Positions 53,530-61,628 of a DNA stretch of 64,000 nucleotides are shown piece by piece (positions within the stretch are counted from its first letter, which is position 1; the number at the start of each line of letters is the position of its first letter). The notes beneath the pieces are model-generated. The model ran no database searches. It saw only the letters and a list, made by a program, of their open reading frames with translations, and was not told the origin of the DNA. This DNA comes from CAZYJR01 sp964647905 (GTDB lineage Bacteria; Desulfobacterota; DSM-4660; Desulfatiglandales; HGW-15): positions 124,001 to 188,000 of the forward strand of contig CAZYJR010000002.1 in assembly GCA_964647905.1 (NCBI GenBank), read 5' to 3'. The translations under genes were made by a program, and so were the position numbers.

Positions 53530-53938
53530 ACTAGCCCTCGTGGGGTCTCCACTTGGACCGCTCCCTTCACATCGGGGCGACAGGTTCCCACGTTCCACAC
53601 ACGAGCCTGGGCTGCGGTCACGCCACCTCTACGCCGGATGCCGCCTGGCCAATATTCAGGCACCCGCCAGGCTTGTCCCGGAGCGTTGTCGAGACCCCGG
53701 TTTCGACATCGGTTATAGATTTTCGACGCTTCATCAGTGGTTCGCTCGCGCTCGTCTCCTCAGTCCTTATCTGATCCCATCTTGCGGGACCTTTTCCTCC
53801 AGCGCTCACCACAAGGGCTCTTTACCCTTGCAGCCTAGAGCGGTTTGGTGCCTCCTCCTGAAAGGCGGCACCGAGGGGCCGACCCTCATCTCGCCTTCAG
53901 CATGCAGACACCGCCTTGGTGCCTGCTTCTTGGCACAC
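53530..53938 (-). ncRNA. Candidate 5' part of a group II intron (ribozyme remnant)
   Basis: Read on the minus strand, the segment starts GTGTGCC, fitting the group II intron 5' rule GUGYG. It then has dense G/C stems and phrases such as CGATGTCGAAACCGGGGTC and GAACGTGGGAACCTG, followed by CGCCCC, which I associate with domain I of bacterial group II introns. Open frames exist on both strands but look like by-products. Homology fades near 53530. No reverse transcriptase and no domain V are seen next to it, so the rest appears lost. The identification is by memory of such sequences, not by folding. Confidence 0.4.
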
Positions 53939-53973
53939 TGACAACTATACTGACACAGAGGGCATTTGGGTCC

Positions 53974-56900
53974 TCATTGAAAAGAAAACCTCTTAGAGTG
54001 AAGCCTCTCCAATATGTTGATTTGGAAAACTTTATGAGATGAAAGCATATTATTCAATTTTTTGGCTGTCCAAAGATCTACACCATAACGTTTCTTTGTT
54101 TCATTATGATCTGGATTTGCTTTTTTAGCATTCGTGCAAACAATAAGCTTGTCAAATGTTGCTTTGCATTTCTCTTCATAATATGGTCTTGAACTAAATA
54201 TCTCCCTTGCCGAAGCTTCCCCAGCAAGAAGATTCTTTGCTATATGTTTGCATTGTATCAATACATTTCCTCTAGAACCACCGAGTACGACGACATCACA
54301 ACCATGATCTCCGGACTCTGGTGTCAACCAAACCTCCGCATCGAATTCTCTTGATGCAAGTTCTGCCACTAAGGCTTCAAAATGAGCCCAGGGCATGCTT
54401 GATACATCCCGAAATGTTATCGGCTCTTCACTATAGGAAGGCGCTTTACTCCCAAAAACACCTTGTGCCTGCATCTGATCCGGAGAAATATCAGGAGTGG
54501 TGACCACCGCATCTTTTAGATCTGTTTTCCGCGTCAAGAGGGCGTTTAGGTTCACCTCGAAGGACTGCATGTCGGGATGGTGCGCAATTGGAATGTACAC
54601 GTTCACAGGCCTATTTTGCCCGATGCGGTAAACTCGGTCTGTAGCTTGATCCTCCTTGGCAGGATTCCAGTGTCGCTCCAGGTGGATCACGTTGTTGGCC
54701 TCTGTGACGGTCAAACCTACACCAGCAGCTAGGGGAGACATGATCAGGAGACCGAATCCTTCAATGGCCTGAAAACGACGGATCATGGTATGCCGGGTTT
54801 CCTTGGCATTGCCTGGAGTCTGATTTCTTGTTTCCCCATTGATAATGGGGACGGGAAAATGATACTTCATCTGTAAAGCAGCAGCCAGAAAACGCTGGAG
54901 CCGCCGGTTGATGAGGAAAACGATAGCCTTTTCCTCTCTTTTTCGGATGTCTTCGATCAAGCCTAACAAACGAAGCATTTTGATTGATTCATCTTCCAAA
55001 GATGAACGTTCCCAAAGCTTTCTGGCCTCTGGCAGGGTTCCCCCGTTCAAAATCCCCGCATGAAGCGATACATCGCGAAGCTGGTGGAGGCCCCGCAAGG
55101 CTGCTCCTTTTTGTCCGCTCTCAAGAGCCGTAAGAGTCGCGGCAACGACATCGCTATATAGAGAGCGCTGCCGCCCCATCATCATGCACTCAAGATACGG
55201 CTCGTGTTTGACTTTGAGGATTCCCCCATAAGCACCGAGGCTTTCAGCACCCAAAAAGATCCGCTTTTCAGGAAGCCCCTCCAGCTTATCCTCCTTGGTT
55301 CTCCGCAACATGAATTTGCCAACTTTCGTTCGCAGTTCACGGCCCACCTGCTCACGCATTTCAGCCACCTTCTCCGGTGGGGACTTGTAGATCGGTGCCA
55401 TGTACTGCTTCCGGAAGTCCTGATATGCGCCTAGAAAGCCGGGGAACGCCGTATCAAAAAGGCACCAAAAGTCTCGGAGATCATTTTCGACAGGTGTCCC
55501 CGTGACCAGGAGATTGAAACCGGAGCGCAGCCCCTTTGCCGCTCGTGTTTGCAGGGAGTTGGGGTTCTTGACCGCCTGCGCCTCATCGAAAACCACCATG
55601 GACCAATCCACTGCGCACATGGAGAATTGATAGTTTCGCATGGTATCGTAGGTGGCGAGCACGAGTCGCTCGGGCATGTCCAGTCTTTCCGTGGGAAACT
55701 CCTCACCACCAATCTTGAGGCAATAGCGGATCTCTCCTGGCTTCAAGTGTGTTTCCCGGCCACCACCTTTTCGAAAACGAGCGAGTTCTTGGCCTTGAAG
55801 GATAACAATGTCCCGAAAAGGGGAGAGATTGAATGTTTCGTCTACTTCTTCCTTCCAAATTTCCAGCAGGATAGCAGGCGCAACAACCAAGATGGGGCCG
55901 GGGACAAATCCGGCTTCTTCCCTCATCCTGAGAAAATGAGCCATGGCAATCAGTGCCATATAGGTCTTTCCAAGCCCCATGTCGTCTGCCAAAAGACATC
56001 CACGAATCCCGCTCTCGGGCCTTGGGTTTTTTAGGGCGCAGTCCATATGCCCCAGCAGCCATCGCACGCCTTCTTCTTGGTGTGGATACGGTGTGCGGTT
56101 CACGGTTGACCAGTCGATTTCTCCTTCCCAAGGTGAGAAATCTATTTGGGTGCCATCAGCAAGGCAGTCGGGCAGGGTCTCGTCGTGGGTGTCTATATCC
56201 GTGGTGGTAATGGGCGCTTCTTCTTTCGGTTCAGAAGGCTCTCCATCCTCTTTCTCATCTTTGTCCTTTTCCCTTTTGCAATTCAGCGCCTCTTCAACAG
56301 CCATGAGTTCCCTTTCCAATGCAGCGGCACCGGATAGGGAAAAAGTTTGGCCGTTGAAAGGAAAGGCGTCGGCTCCTGCCCGCTTGGCATCCTCCATTCG
56401 TTCTCTAAAAACTTGAACATCGTCCAAGTCTTTAATGACTTCAGTCAGATTGGGAGGCGTGTCCTCAGCTTCTTTTTCCTTTATCGCTCCACCATGGAAC
56501 CATTCAATCGTTGTCGCATCGGTCTGTCCAAAATAGGCGTGCTTGAATTCCGTAGCCCCGTGCATACGGAAAGAGAAGCCAAGCTCCAGGTTTACCAGCG
56601 TGGGATCCAGAAAAGCTGAGGGGGTTTCGAGAAACTGCTTTACCCGTTCTTTGGGGATCAGACGGTGCTCGATGATTTCCCTAGCAGCAGCAAGTTTCTT
56701 TTCATCCAGAAGAACAATATTCTTCTTTACCCGAAAGCTCCCGACCTGGTTGTCGGAAAGTTGCCCCAATCGTTTCTCGATGTCCTCATCATCTACTCCA
56801 AGATCCTCGAAACCAGGGATGAGCTGAAGATCGCCGTTTTCTGTAAAGTGGCCCGCCACTCCCACTGAATCGGGGATGATAGTTTCAAGGTCTTCGAAGT

Positions 56901-57480
56901 GCGCCAGTCGAATCTGTGCCCCTTGCTTCCTTGCCTCCTGTAAACGGTGCACAGCCAGCAGATTATTGTATTCCGTGCGCTCACCGAAGGGAAGAGATTG
57001 ATGCCAATGAACTGTGTCGAGTACAGCCCATTGGGCGGGATCAGGCAAGTAGGTCTCCTGCTCACTCAACCACAGTATTGGGCCCTGCAGTTTGTACTGC
57101 CGGGTTTTCGTCCCGTCAGGCACGCAAAGCGCACAATAAATCCCGAAATCCTTTCCCGTTGTCTGGCCGGCAAAGCTCACGTCAAAATCGCCAGGCCAAG
57201 GCTCCGGTAGCTCCAACAACTCTCGGGCGTCCTGATCCAGACGAACGGCGGCATCTGAGTAGACCCGAAATCCATTTGGTAGGCCCTCCGCCTCACCTTG
57301 CTCCTCCAGCATGCGTAGCGCGACAAACTGGTGGAGCAAAAGCGATTCGGCCCTGCCCTTCAGGCACTCTTCAAACTGATCCTTGGGAAGAGTAATGAGC
57401 AGACTCCGGCTGTCCGGCCGGAATTCAAAACCCGACTGTGATTGAGATCTTATGGCCTTGATAACGTCGAGTACTCCCAT
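53974..57480 (-). CDS. zorD: ZorD: SNF2 helicase with C-terminal Mrr-like nuclease
   Basis: 1,168 residues. The N-terminal 450 are a large unassigned part, with an acidic linker near 410-445. The SNF2 helicase covers about 470-980: CLLADDMGLGKT near 497, the DEAQ box VVFDEAQAVKN near 630, TGTPVEN near 660, and GVGLTVTEANNVIHLERHWN with DRVYRIGQ near 925-950. The C-terminus (about 1020-1168) shows an Mrr-like nuclease: HFEALVAELASREF, then GDHGCDVVVLGG near 1055 and VLIQCKH, the D-QxK catalytic pattern. In Zorya this is the DNA-attacking effector. It starts two bases after the zorC stop. Base composition is less GC-rich than the core genes. Confidence 0.92.
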   Translation of the reverse strand: MGVLDVIKAIRSQSQSGFEFRPDSRSLLITLPKDQFEECLKGRAESLLLHQFVALRMLEEQGEAEGLPNGFRVYSDAAVRLDQDARELLELPEPWPGDFDVSFAGQTTGKDFGIYCALCVPDGTKTRQYKLQGPILWLSEQETYLPDPAQWAVLDTVHWHQSLPFGERTEYNNLLAVHRLQEARKQGAQIRLAHFEDLETIIPDSVGVAGHFTENGDLQLIPGFEDLGVDDEDIEKRLGQLSDNQVGSFRVKKNIVLLDEKKLAAAREIIEHRLIPKERVKQFLETPSAFLDPTLVNLELGFSFRMHGATEFKHAYFGQTDATTIEWFHGGAIKEKEAEDTPPNLTEVIKDLDDVQVFRERMEDAKRAGADAFPFNGQTFSLSGAAALERELMAVEEALNCKREKDKDEKEDGEPSEPKEEAPITTTDIDTHDETLPDCLADGTQIDFSPWEGEIDWSTVNRTPYPHQEEGVRWLLGHMDCALKNPRPESGIRGCLLADDMGLGKTYMALIAMAHFLRMREEAGFVPGPILVVAPAILLEIWKEEVDETFNLSPFRDIVILQGQELARFRKGGGRETHLKPGEIRYCLKIGGEEFPTERLDMPERLVLATYDTMRNYQFSMCAVDWSMVVFDEAQAVKNPNSLQTRAAKGLRSGFNLLVTGTPVENDLRDFWCLFDTAFPGFLGAYQDFRKQYMAPIYKSPPEKVAEMREQVGRELRTKVGKFMLRRTKEDKLEGLPEKRIFLGAESLGAYGGILKVKHEPYLECMMMGRQRSLYSDVVAATLTALESGQKGAALRGLHQLRDVSLHAGILNGGTLPEARKLWERSSLEDESIKMLRLLGLIEDIRKREEKAIVFLINRRLQRFLAAALQMKYHFPVPIINGETRNQTPGNAKETRHTMIRRFQAIEGFGLLIMSPLAAGVGLTVTEANNVIHLERHWNPAKEDQATDRVYRIGQNRPVNVYIPIAHHPDMQSFEVNLNALLTRKTDLKDAVVTTPDISPDQMQAQGVFGSKAPSYSEEPITFRDVSSMPWAHFEALVAELASREFDAEVWLTPESGDHGCDVVVLGGSRGNVLIQCKHIAKNLLAGEASAREIFSSRPYYEEKCKATFDKLIVCTNAKKANPDHNETKKRYGVDLWTAKKLNNMLSSHKVFQINILERLHSKRFSFQ

Positions 57481-57482
57481 GC

Positions 57483-58991
57483 TTATGCACCAAATCGCTT
57501 CAAATAAAGATCGTAGTCTTCAGGTGGGAGGACCCTCTCGGGGTCAACACGCAAGCCCAACCTTCTCATGGATCGTATCGCTTTGTGCTGCCATGTTCCA
57601 TGCTTGGTATGGGGAATTCTATAGGGAGGTTGATCGCCCCGCTTGGAGCTCTTTTCCCTTTCATAATGCTCCTTCATACCCATGCCCAGGTCTCTCGAAT
57701 AAAGGCTTCGAAACATTTGTGTTTCAATTGGATTGTGCGTAGGAAGTTCATCATAGAGCCATAGGCTGTAATTGTGGGTTCCTTCTATGAGATGACATTT
57801 GGTGAGCTTCAGGTAGATAACGGATGTATTTGCATCGGCGAGTTCCTCGAAATCGGGAAGGTCTTGCTCGTCAGCAGTACGAAGAACGAACTTCCGGGCT
57901 GCTCGGCTAAGGAACAGCCTGGATTCCACCACAAAACCCATCTCCATGAGACCTTCGAGAAAGCGCCTCCGCGCAGGGAACATCCTGCGCATTTCCGGCG
58001 TGCTGGAGGATTCCTGCAGGACTCGAAGAAACAAGTTCAAATCGTACTTTGAAAGCCATCTCGACATCAGGTCGCGGTAGTAGCCCTCCAAGGCTGACCA
58101 CCATTTCTGGTAATAAGAGGAGCTTTTCGGCAGACGCGGGTCTCCGCCAATATTCAATATGACTTTAATCCAATTCTCCGGCATTACGGCATTGGCTTCA
58201 TTCACACGATCTATCATGGCGCGAATGACATCGTGCCCAAAAAACTCACCAATGCGTTCCGAGGGACTTTCTTTGGTTGACTTTAAGAGAACTTCATCGA
58301 AAACATAGGAGCTGGCACCTATTTCTAGGTCCGAAATGGTTTCGAGATAATATTTCTGTTTTGCAAGCTGAAGGAAGCGGCCGCTTTTACTGGCAGATAA
58401 GCCACATACGTGACAGCATTGACTAAAACCCCCTTTATTCTTCAATGCAAACTTCGCAAAATCTTCAGCTGCGCGTTTCCCGATAAGAATCTCTTTGTGA
58501 TCAAAGATCTTTAAAAGATTGCCAAAAAACGTTCCTTTGCCTGCATTCTTCATTATGCTGCTTAATGTAGTACACAGCGAAGATAGAGCAGCTAATCTGT
58601 CGAATTCATCAAAGTACAGATCGAGCAAGTTGATAAGAACCTGTTGGCTAGGTCTTGAGAACTTGCTGGCTATAAGCTGTAGTGACTTTTTTGATGGTGG
58701 TGCTGCCTTGAGAAAGGCCTTATCTTCCGACCAGAGAATGGATACAATTCTGGCGTCTCTCCTGCTTTTCAGGATCGAGTCAAATGGCTCGCCCTTCATC
58801 ATTCGTGATCGTATTTCATTTTTTCTTCGCAAAAAAGCATTTGATGTAGTTCCTGTATTTCTCGCAAGAGTGGAGACCTTCTCCACCATGGGAACAACCC
58901 AGTCGATTCCGCCCATTTCATCCCATGCGGGCAATTCGAAATCTATTGAATCAATTCGTATCTGCATTTGTGGCATTCCCAAATAGTTCAA
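57483..58991 (-). CDS. zorC: ZorC (EH_Signature domain protein)
   Basis: 502 residues, soluble and mostly helical, lacking membrane segments. It fits ZorC by size, gene position and the conserved Trp/Arg-rich pattern in the last 250 residues (for example GDPRLPKSSSYYQKWWSALE near 285). ZorC is a DNA-associated partner of ZorD in type I Zorya; its mechanism is not settled. The longest frame starts TTG at 58991, overlapping the zorB stop by 41 bases; an ATG at 58976 or 58967 would reduce that overlap. It is one of four tightly packed genes. Confidence 0.85.
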   Translation of the reverse strand: MNYLGMPQMQIRIDSIDFELPAWDEMGGIDWVVPMVEKVSTLARNTGTTSNAFLRRKNEIRSRMMKGEPFDSILKSRRDARIVSILWSEDKAFLKAAPPSKKSLQLIASKFSRPSQQVLINLLDLYFDEFDRLAALSSLCTTLSSIMKNAGKGTFFGNLLKIFDHKEILIGKRAAEDFAKFALKNKGGFSQCCHVCGLSASKSGRFLQLAKQKYYLETISDLEIGASSYVFDEVLLKSTKESPSERIGEFFGHDVIRAMIDRVNEANAVMPENWIKVILNIGGDPRLPKSSSYYQKWWSALEGYYRDLMSRWLSKYDLNLFLRVLQESSSTPEMRRMFPARRRFLEGLMEMGFVVESRLFLSRAARKFVLRTADEQDLPDFEELADANTSVIYLKLTKCHLIEGTHNYSLWLYDELPTHNPIETQMFRSLYSRDLGMGMKEHYEREKSSKRGDQPPYRIPHTKHGTWQHKAIRSMRRLGLRVDPERVLPPEDYDLYLKRFGA

Positions 58992-59724
58992 TGACTCCTT
59001 TATAATCAGACACGACTGGTTTTCGCATGGAGAAGCGAAGATCGATTCGTCTGTTCCTGCGGAAGCTTTCCTCGCACTCCTCCTCTAATTCGACGCGACG
59101 CGTTGCAGCGTATCCGCTTACAGAGAACATGTGTTGACCATCGCTGTTTTTCATTTTCCTTAGAATGGGGCCGTACTCGGTTTCCTCGGACCAGTATTTC
59201 CAGATGGCGATGGCTCGATAGGTAGAAAGGCCCCAGTTCCCCATCTCAAGACGCCCAGCCGGCCGACTGTCCGTGTGCCCCTCAACAAAGACCGTGTCCA
59301 CGTGCCGAAACCGCTCATTCTTCATCATGGCTTCATGAAGGACGCGCCCGATTTCGGCGACCAGTTCTTTTTGGGGCTCAGGGATCTGCCAACTCAGCGT
59401 TTCAAAATACAATTGATCGTCTGGGACGCGCAGGACGGACGAGTTCTCCGTGATTTCCACCGAAATTCCTCTTTCTTCCAATTTTTCCTTAATCTCTTCA
59501 AGCATTTCTTCTCGAAGAGCGTTCACGCTTTGTATTTCTTTAATGACGCGCTCCACCTCAACGCGTCTGCGTGCCATGTCCTCGTTCATTTTCGTTAACT
59601 TCATGATGAGGACAACACACGCGAGAATGAAAATGACAAGAAGTCCCGCCATTATGTCCGAAAACGAAATCCAATAAGGGTTTTCCTCTTCTTTAGCATA
59701 TCTAAACTGTTGGATAGTTCTCAT
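58951..59724 (-). CDS. zorB: ZorB: MotB-like membrane subunit with OmpA domain
   Basis: 257 residues. One membrane helix (about 21-41, ISFSDIMAGLLVIFILACVV) carries the Asp at 23 expected to conduct protons. A helical stretch follows, and an OmpA/MotB peptidoglycan-binding domain (about 100-235) has VFVEGHTDSRP and RRNRRIDLRF. It anchors the motor to the cell wall and forms the channel with ZorA. Its ATG overlaps the zorA stop by four bases (ATGA), showing translation coupling. Confidence 0.93.
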   Translation of the reverse strand: MRTIQQFRYAKEEENPYWISFSDIMAGLLVIFILACVVLIMKLTKMNEDMARRRVEVERVIKEIQSVNALREEMLEEIKEKLEERGISVEITENSSVLRVPDDQLYFETLSWQIPEPQKELVAEIGRVLHEAMMKNERFRHVDTVFVEGHTDSRPAGRLEMGNWGLSTYRAIAIWKYWSEETEYGPILRKMKNSDGQHMFSVSGYAATRRVELEEECEESFRRNRRIDLRFSMRKPVVSDYKGVIELFGNATNADTN

Positions 59725-61526
59725 TGTACAGCCTTCATATCCTCTATATCACCAATGATGCCATTTATTTGGGACACCACATTGTACATGGCTTGACAGA
59801 ATTCTCGCGTTTGCCTATTCCACTCTTCCAAGCGATCCTTGGTTTGTGTACTGACCTGGCTCGAGTAGTCGGCAAGCATATCCGAAACCTGCTTTTGAAG
59901 TTGTTCAACATGACGCTTGAGTTTTTCCTGCATTTCACCATTGAGGTCTATAGCGGAGGTCATGCCATTTACTACGGCATCACTCGCTTCTTTGATGCCA
60001 TTCCTGGTTTCTTCAATCTGCTGCTGCGTTTCCCTGACCATTGTGAGCGATTGCTCAAGATTTTCGGAAACTTGATTGCTTATATTGGTCGCCCCTAAAG
60101 TCGCTTGACCCGCATCCCGGAGCGCAGAGGCCATTTGATCCGAGGACCGCCCCAACGTTGCGATAAGTTCCTTGATGTTCTCTGTGGCTTGATTAAATCC
60201 ACTTACTGCCGCTTTGAGTTCTTCAGTTGTTTCTTTCATGGTTTTTTGGATTTTTTCGACTTCCAAAACCAAATTATAGGCCTGGCTTTGAATAGCAGAA
60301 GTAGCTTCATTGTTCGATTTTACTCCGTTTTCCACTGAATTAAATAGCTTTTTATGATGAATCAACAGATCGGAGATGAGTTCATTAATCTTTTTAGAAC
60401 GTTCTTCATCTTGTGTAGATGACTCTTTGAATTTATGATCTATTGCATCGCTCATATTTTTTAGATGGTTAGAAAACTCCGATAGCTGATTCCGCATTTC
60501 ATTCGCTGCGTCATCCATCGCTTTACTTTGTTCACTAGCACGTTGTCCTAGTACCCCTGTAAAGTGCTCCACCAAATCTGATAGAGCCTCATATACCCCA
60601 CTTGTCTGACGATCTGCAAACTCATCTGCTTTACCCAGTAGTTGCTCCAAGGCTGGACTGAGGATGTCAGCTACGCTTTTCACCATACTTTCGGACAGGC
60701 TTGAAACAGCCTGCGTCATCTGGGTTCCCATTTCCGCCACACTTTCCTGCATCCGGTTGCCGATCTGCTCGGCCAAGCCCTGCATGGTCTCCCGTGCCTG
60801 GCGGCTATGCTGTTCGATCAGAAGCAAGGTGTCTTCAGTGTTGGCGCAAGGAAAGAGTTCAATGACCTCATTCCGGAGGATGCGAACGCGCTTGCGGAGG
60901 TTCCTCTCAGTCGCTTTTTCAATTATATTAAATATGATACTAGAGCCGACGCCCCATACAGAGGTAAGGAATGCCAGTGAGGCACCTGAAATCATGCGAT
61001 TCACGTCCGTTGCAATGCGTTCCATGCCCCCGCCGGACAGATCCAATCCGCTCAGTCCAAAAGTGAGACCTAAGAAGGTGCCGAACACACCCACCGCGGT
61101 CAAAAGCCCAGGAACGGCGGAGAGAAACCGGTTATCGACGAGATCCGGAGCAATTGCACGTGAATTGAAAAATTGAGATGTATCGACAGTAGCAAAAAGC
61201 CGTTTACCGTTTTCTCCTTCCACTAACGTTTCATTCCATTGTCGCCAAACACCTTTAATTCTTGGGATGTTCGACATTCGAGCGGAAATGCTGCGACGCT
61301 TTTCGGCCACATTTCCACCACTTATCTCAGACAAGACGGCCTGGGCTTTTTCGAGCGATCTATATGTCCTATATGCTTTTGTAAGTATATATAATAATGC
61401 GCCAACAAGGCTTAAGACCAGAAATAATACGAAAATTGCACTAATACTCTTGGTTACATGGACACCATGAGTCCAAATATCAGGAAAGTAAGGAATTAAA
61501 GATGCTAAATATTCTATATATTCCAT
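59721..61526 (-). CDS. zorA: ZorA: MotA/TolQ-like channel with long coiled-coil tail
   Basis: 601 residues. Membrane helices lie near 28-50, 135-158 and 182-204. They include the MotA-type stretch AVPGLLTAVGVFGTFLGLTFGL and TSVWGVGSSIIFNI. Residues 225-601 form a very long coiled-coil/helical tail rich in Gln, Glu and Ser with chemoreceptor-like repeats, characteristic of ZorA. In known systems this tail projects into the cell and carries the invasion signal to ZorC and ZorD. It leads the zorA-B-C-D operon. The 100 bases before the ATG are strongly AT-rich and probably contain the promoter; TTAAGG lies seven bases ahead of the start. Confidence 0.93.
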   Translation of the reverse strand: MEYIEYLASLIPYFPDIWTHGVHVTKSISAIFVLFLVLSLVGALLYILTKAYRTYRSLEKAQAVLSEISGGNVAEKRRSISARMSNIPRIKGVWRQWNETLVEGENGKRLFATVDTSQFFNSRAIAPDLVDNRFLSAVPGLLTAVGVFGTFLGLTFGLSGLDLSGGGMERIATDVNRMISGASLAFLTSVWGVGSSIIFNIIEKATERNLRKRVRILRNEVIELFPCANTEDTLLLIEQHSRQARETMQGLAEQIGNRMQESVAEMGTQMTQAVSSLSESMVKSVADILSPALEQLLGKADEFADRQTSGVYEALSDLVEHFTGVLGQRASEQSKAMDDAANEMRNQLSEFSNHLKNMSDAIDHKFKESSTQDEERSKKINELISDLLIHHKKLFNSVENGVKSNNEATSAIQSQAYNLVLEVEKIQKTMKETTEELKAAVSGFNQATENIKELIATLGRSSDQMASALRDAGQATLGATNISNQVSENLEQSLTMVRETQQQIEETRNGIKEASDAVVNGMTSAIDLNGEMQEKLKRHVEQLQKQVSDMLADYSSQVSTQTKDRLEEWNRQTREFCQAMYNVVSQINGIIGDIEDMKAVQ

Positions 61527-61628
61527 ATTAAAACCTTAATTTTTTAATATTTATCATTTTACAAATACTTAAAACATTTTGCCGACTAAGCGTGACTTAT
61601 AAGGCTTCATTTTATCATTTGGGAAACC

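Noticed and set aside
53486..53941. A 151-codon plus-strand frame next to the Zorya operon
   Set aside because: It has no ribosome site or domain and covers the stem-rich candidate intron; it is more likely a by-product of structured RNA sequence.
58951..61526. Reading zorA-zorB as a flagellar or Tol-Pal motor
   Set aside because: The very long coiled tail of the first gene and the coupling to zorC/zorD genes fit Zorya; no flagellar or Tol genes are nearby.
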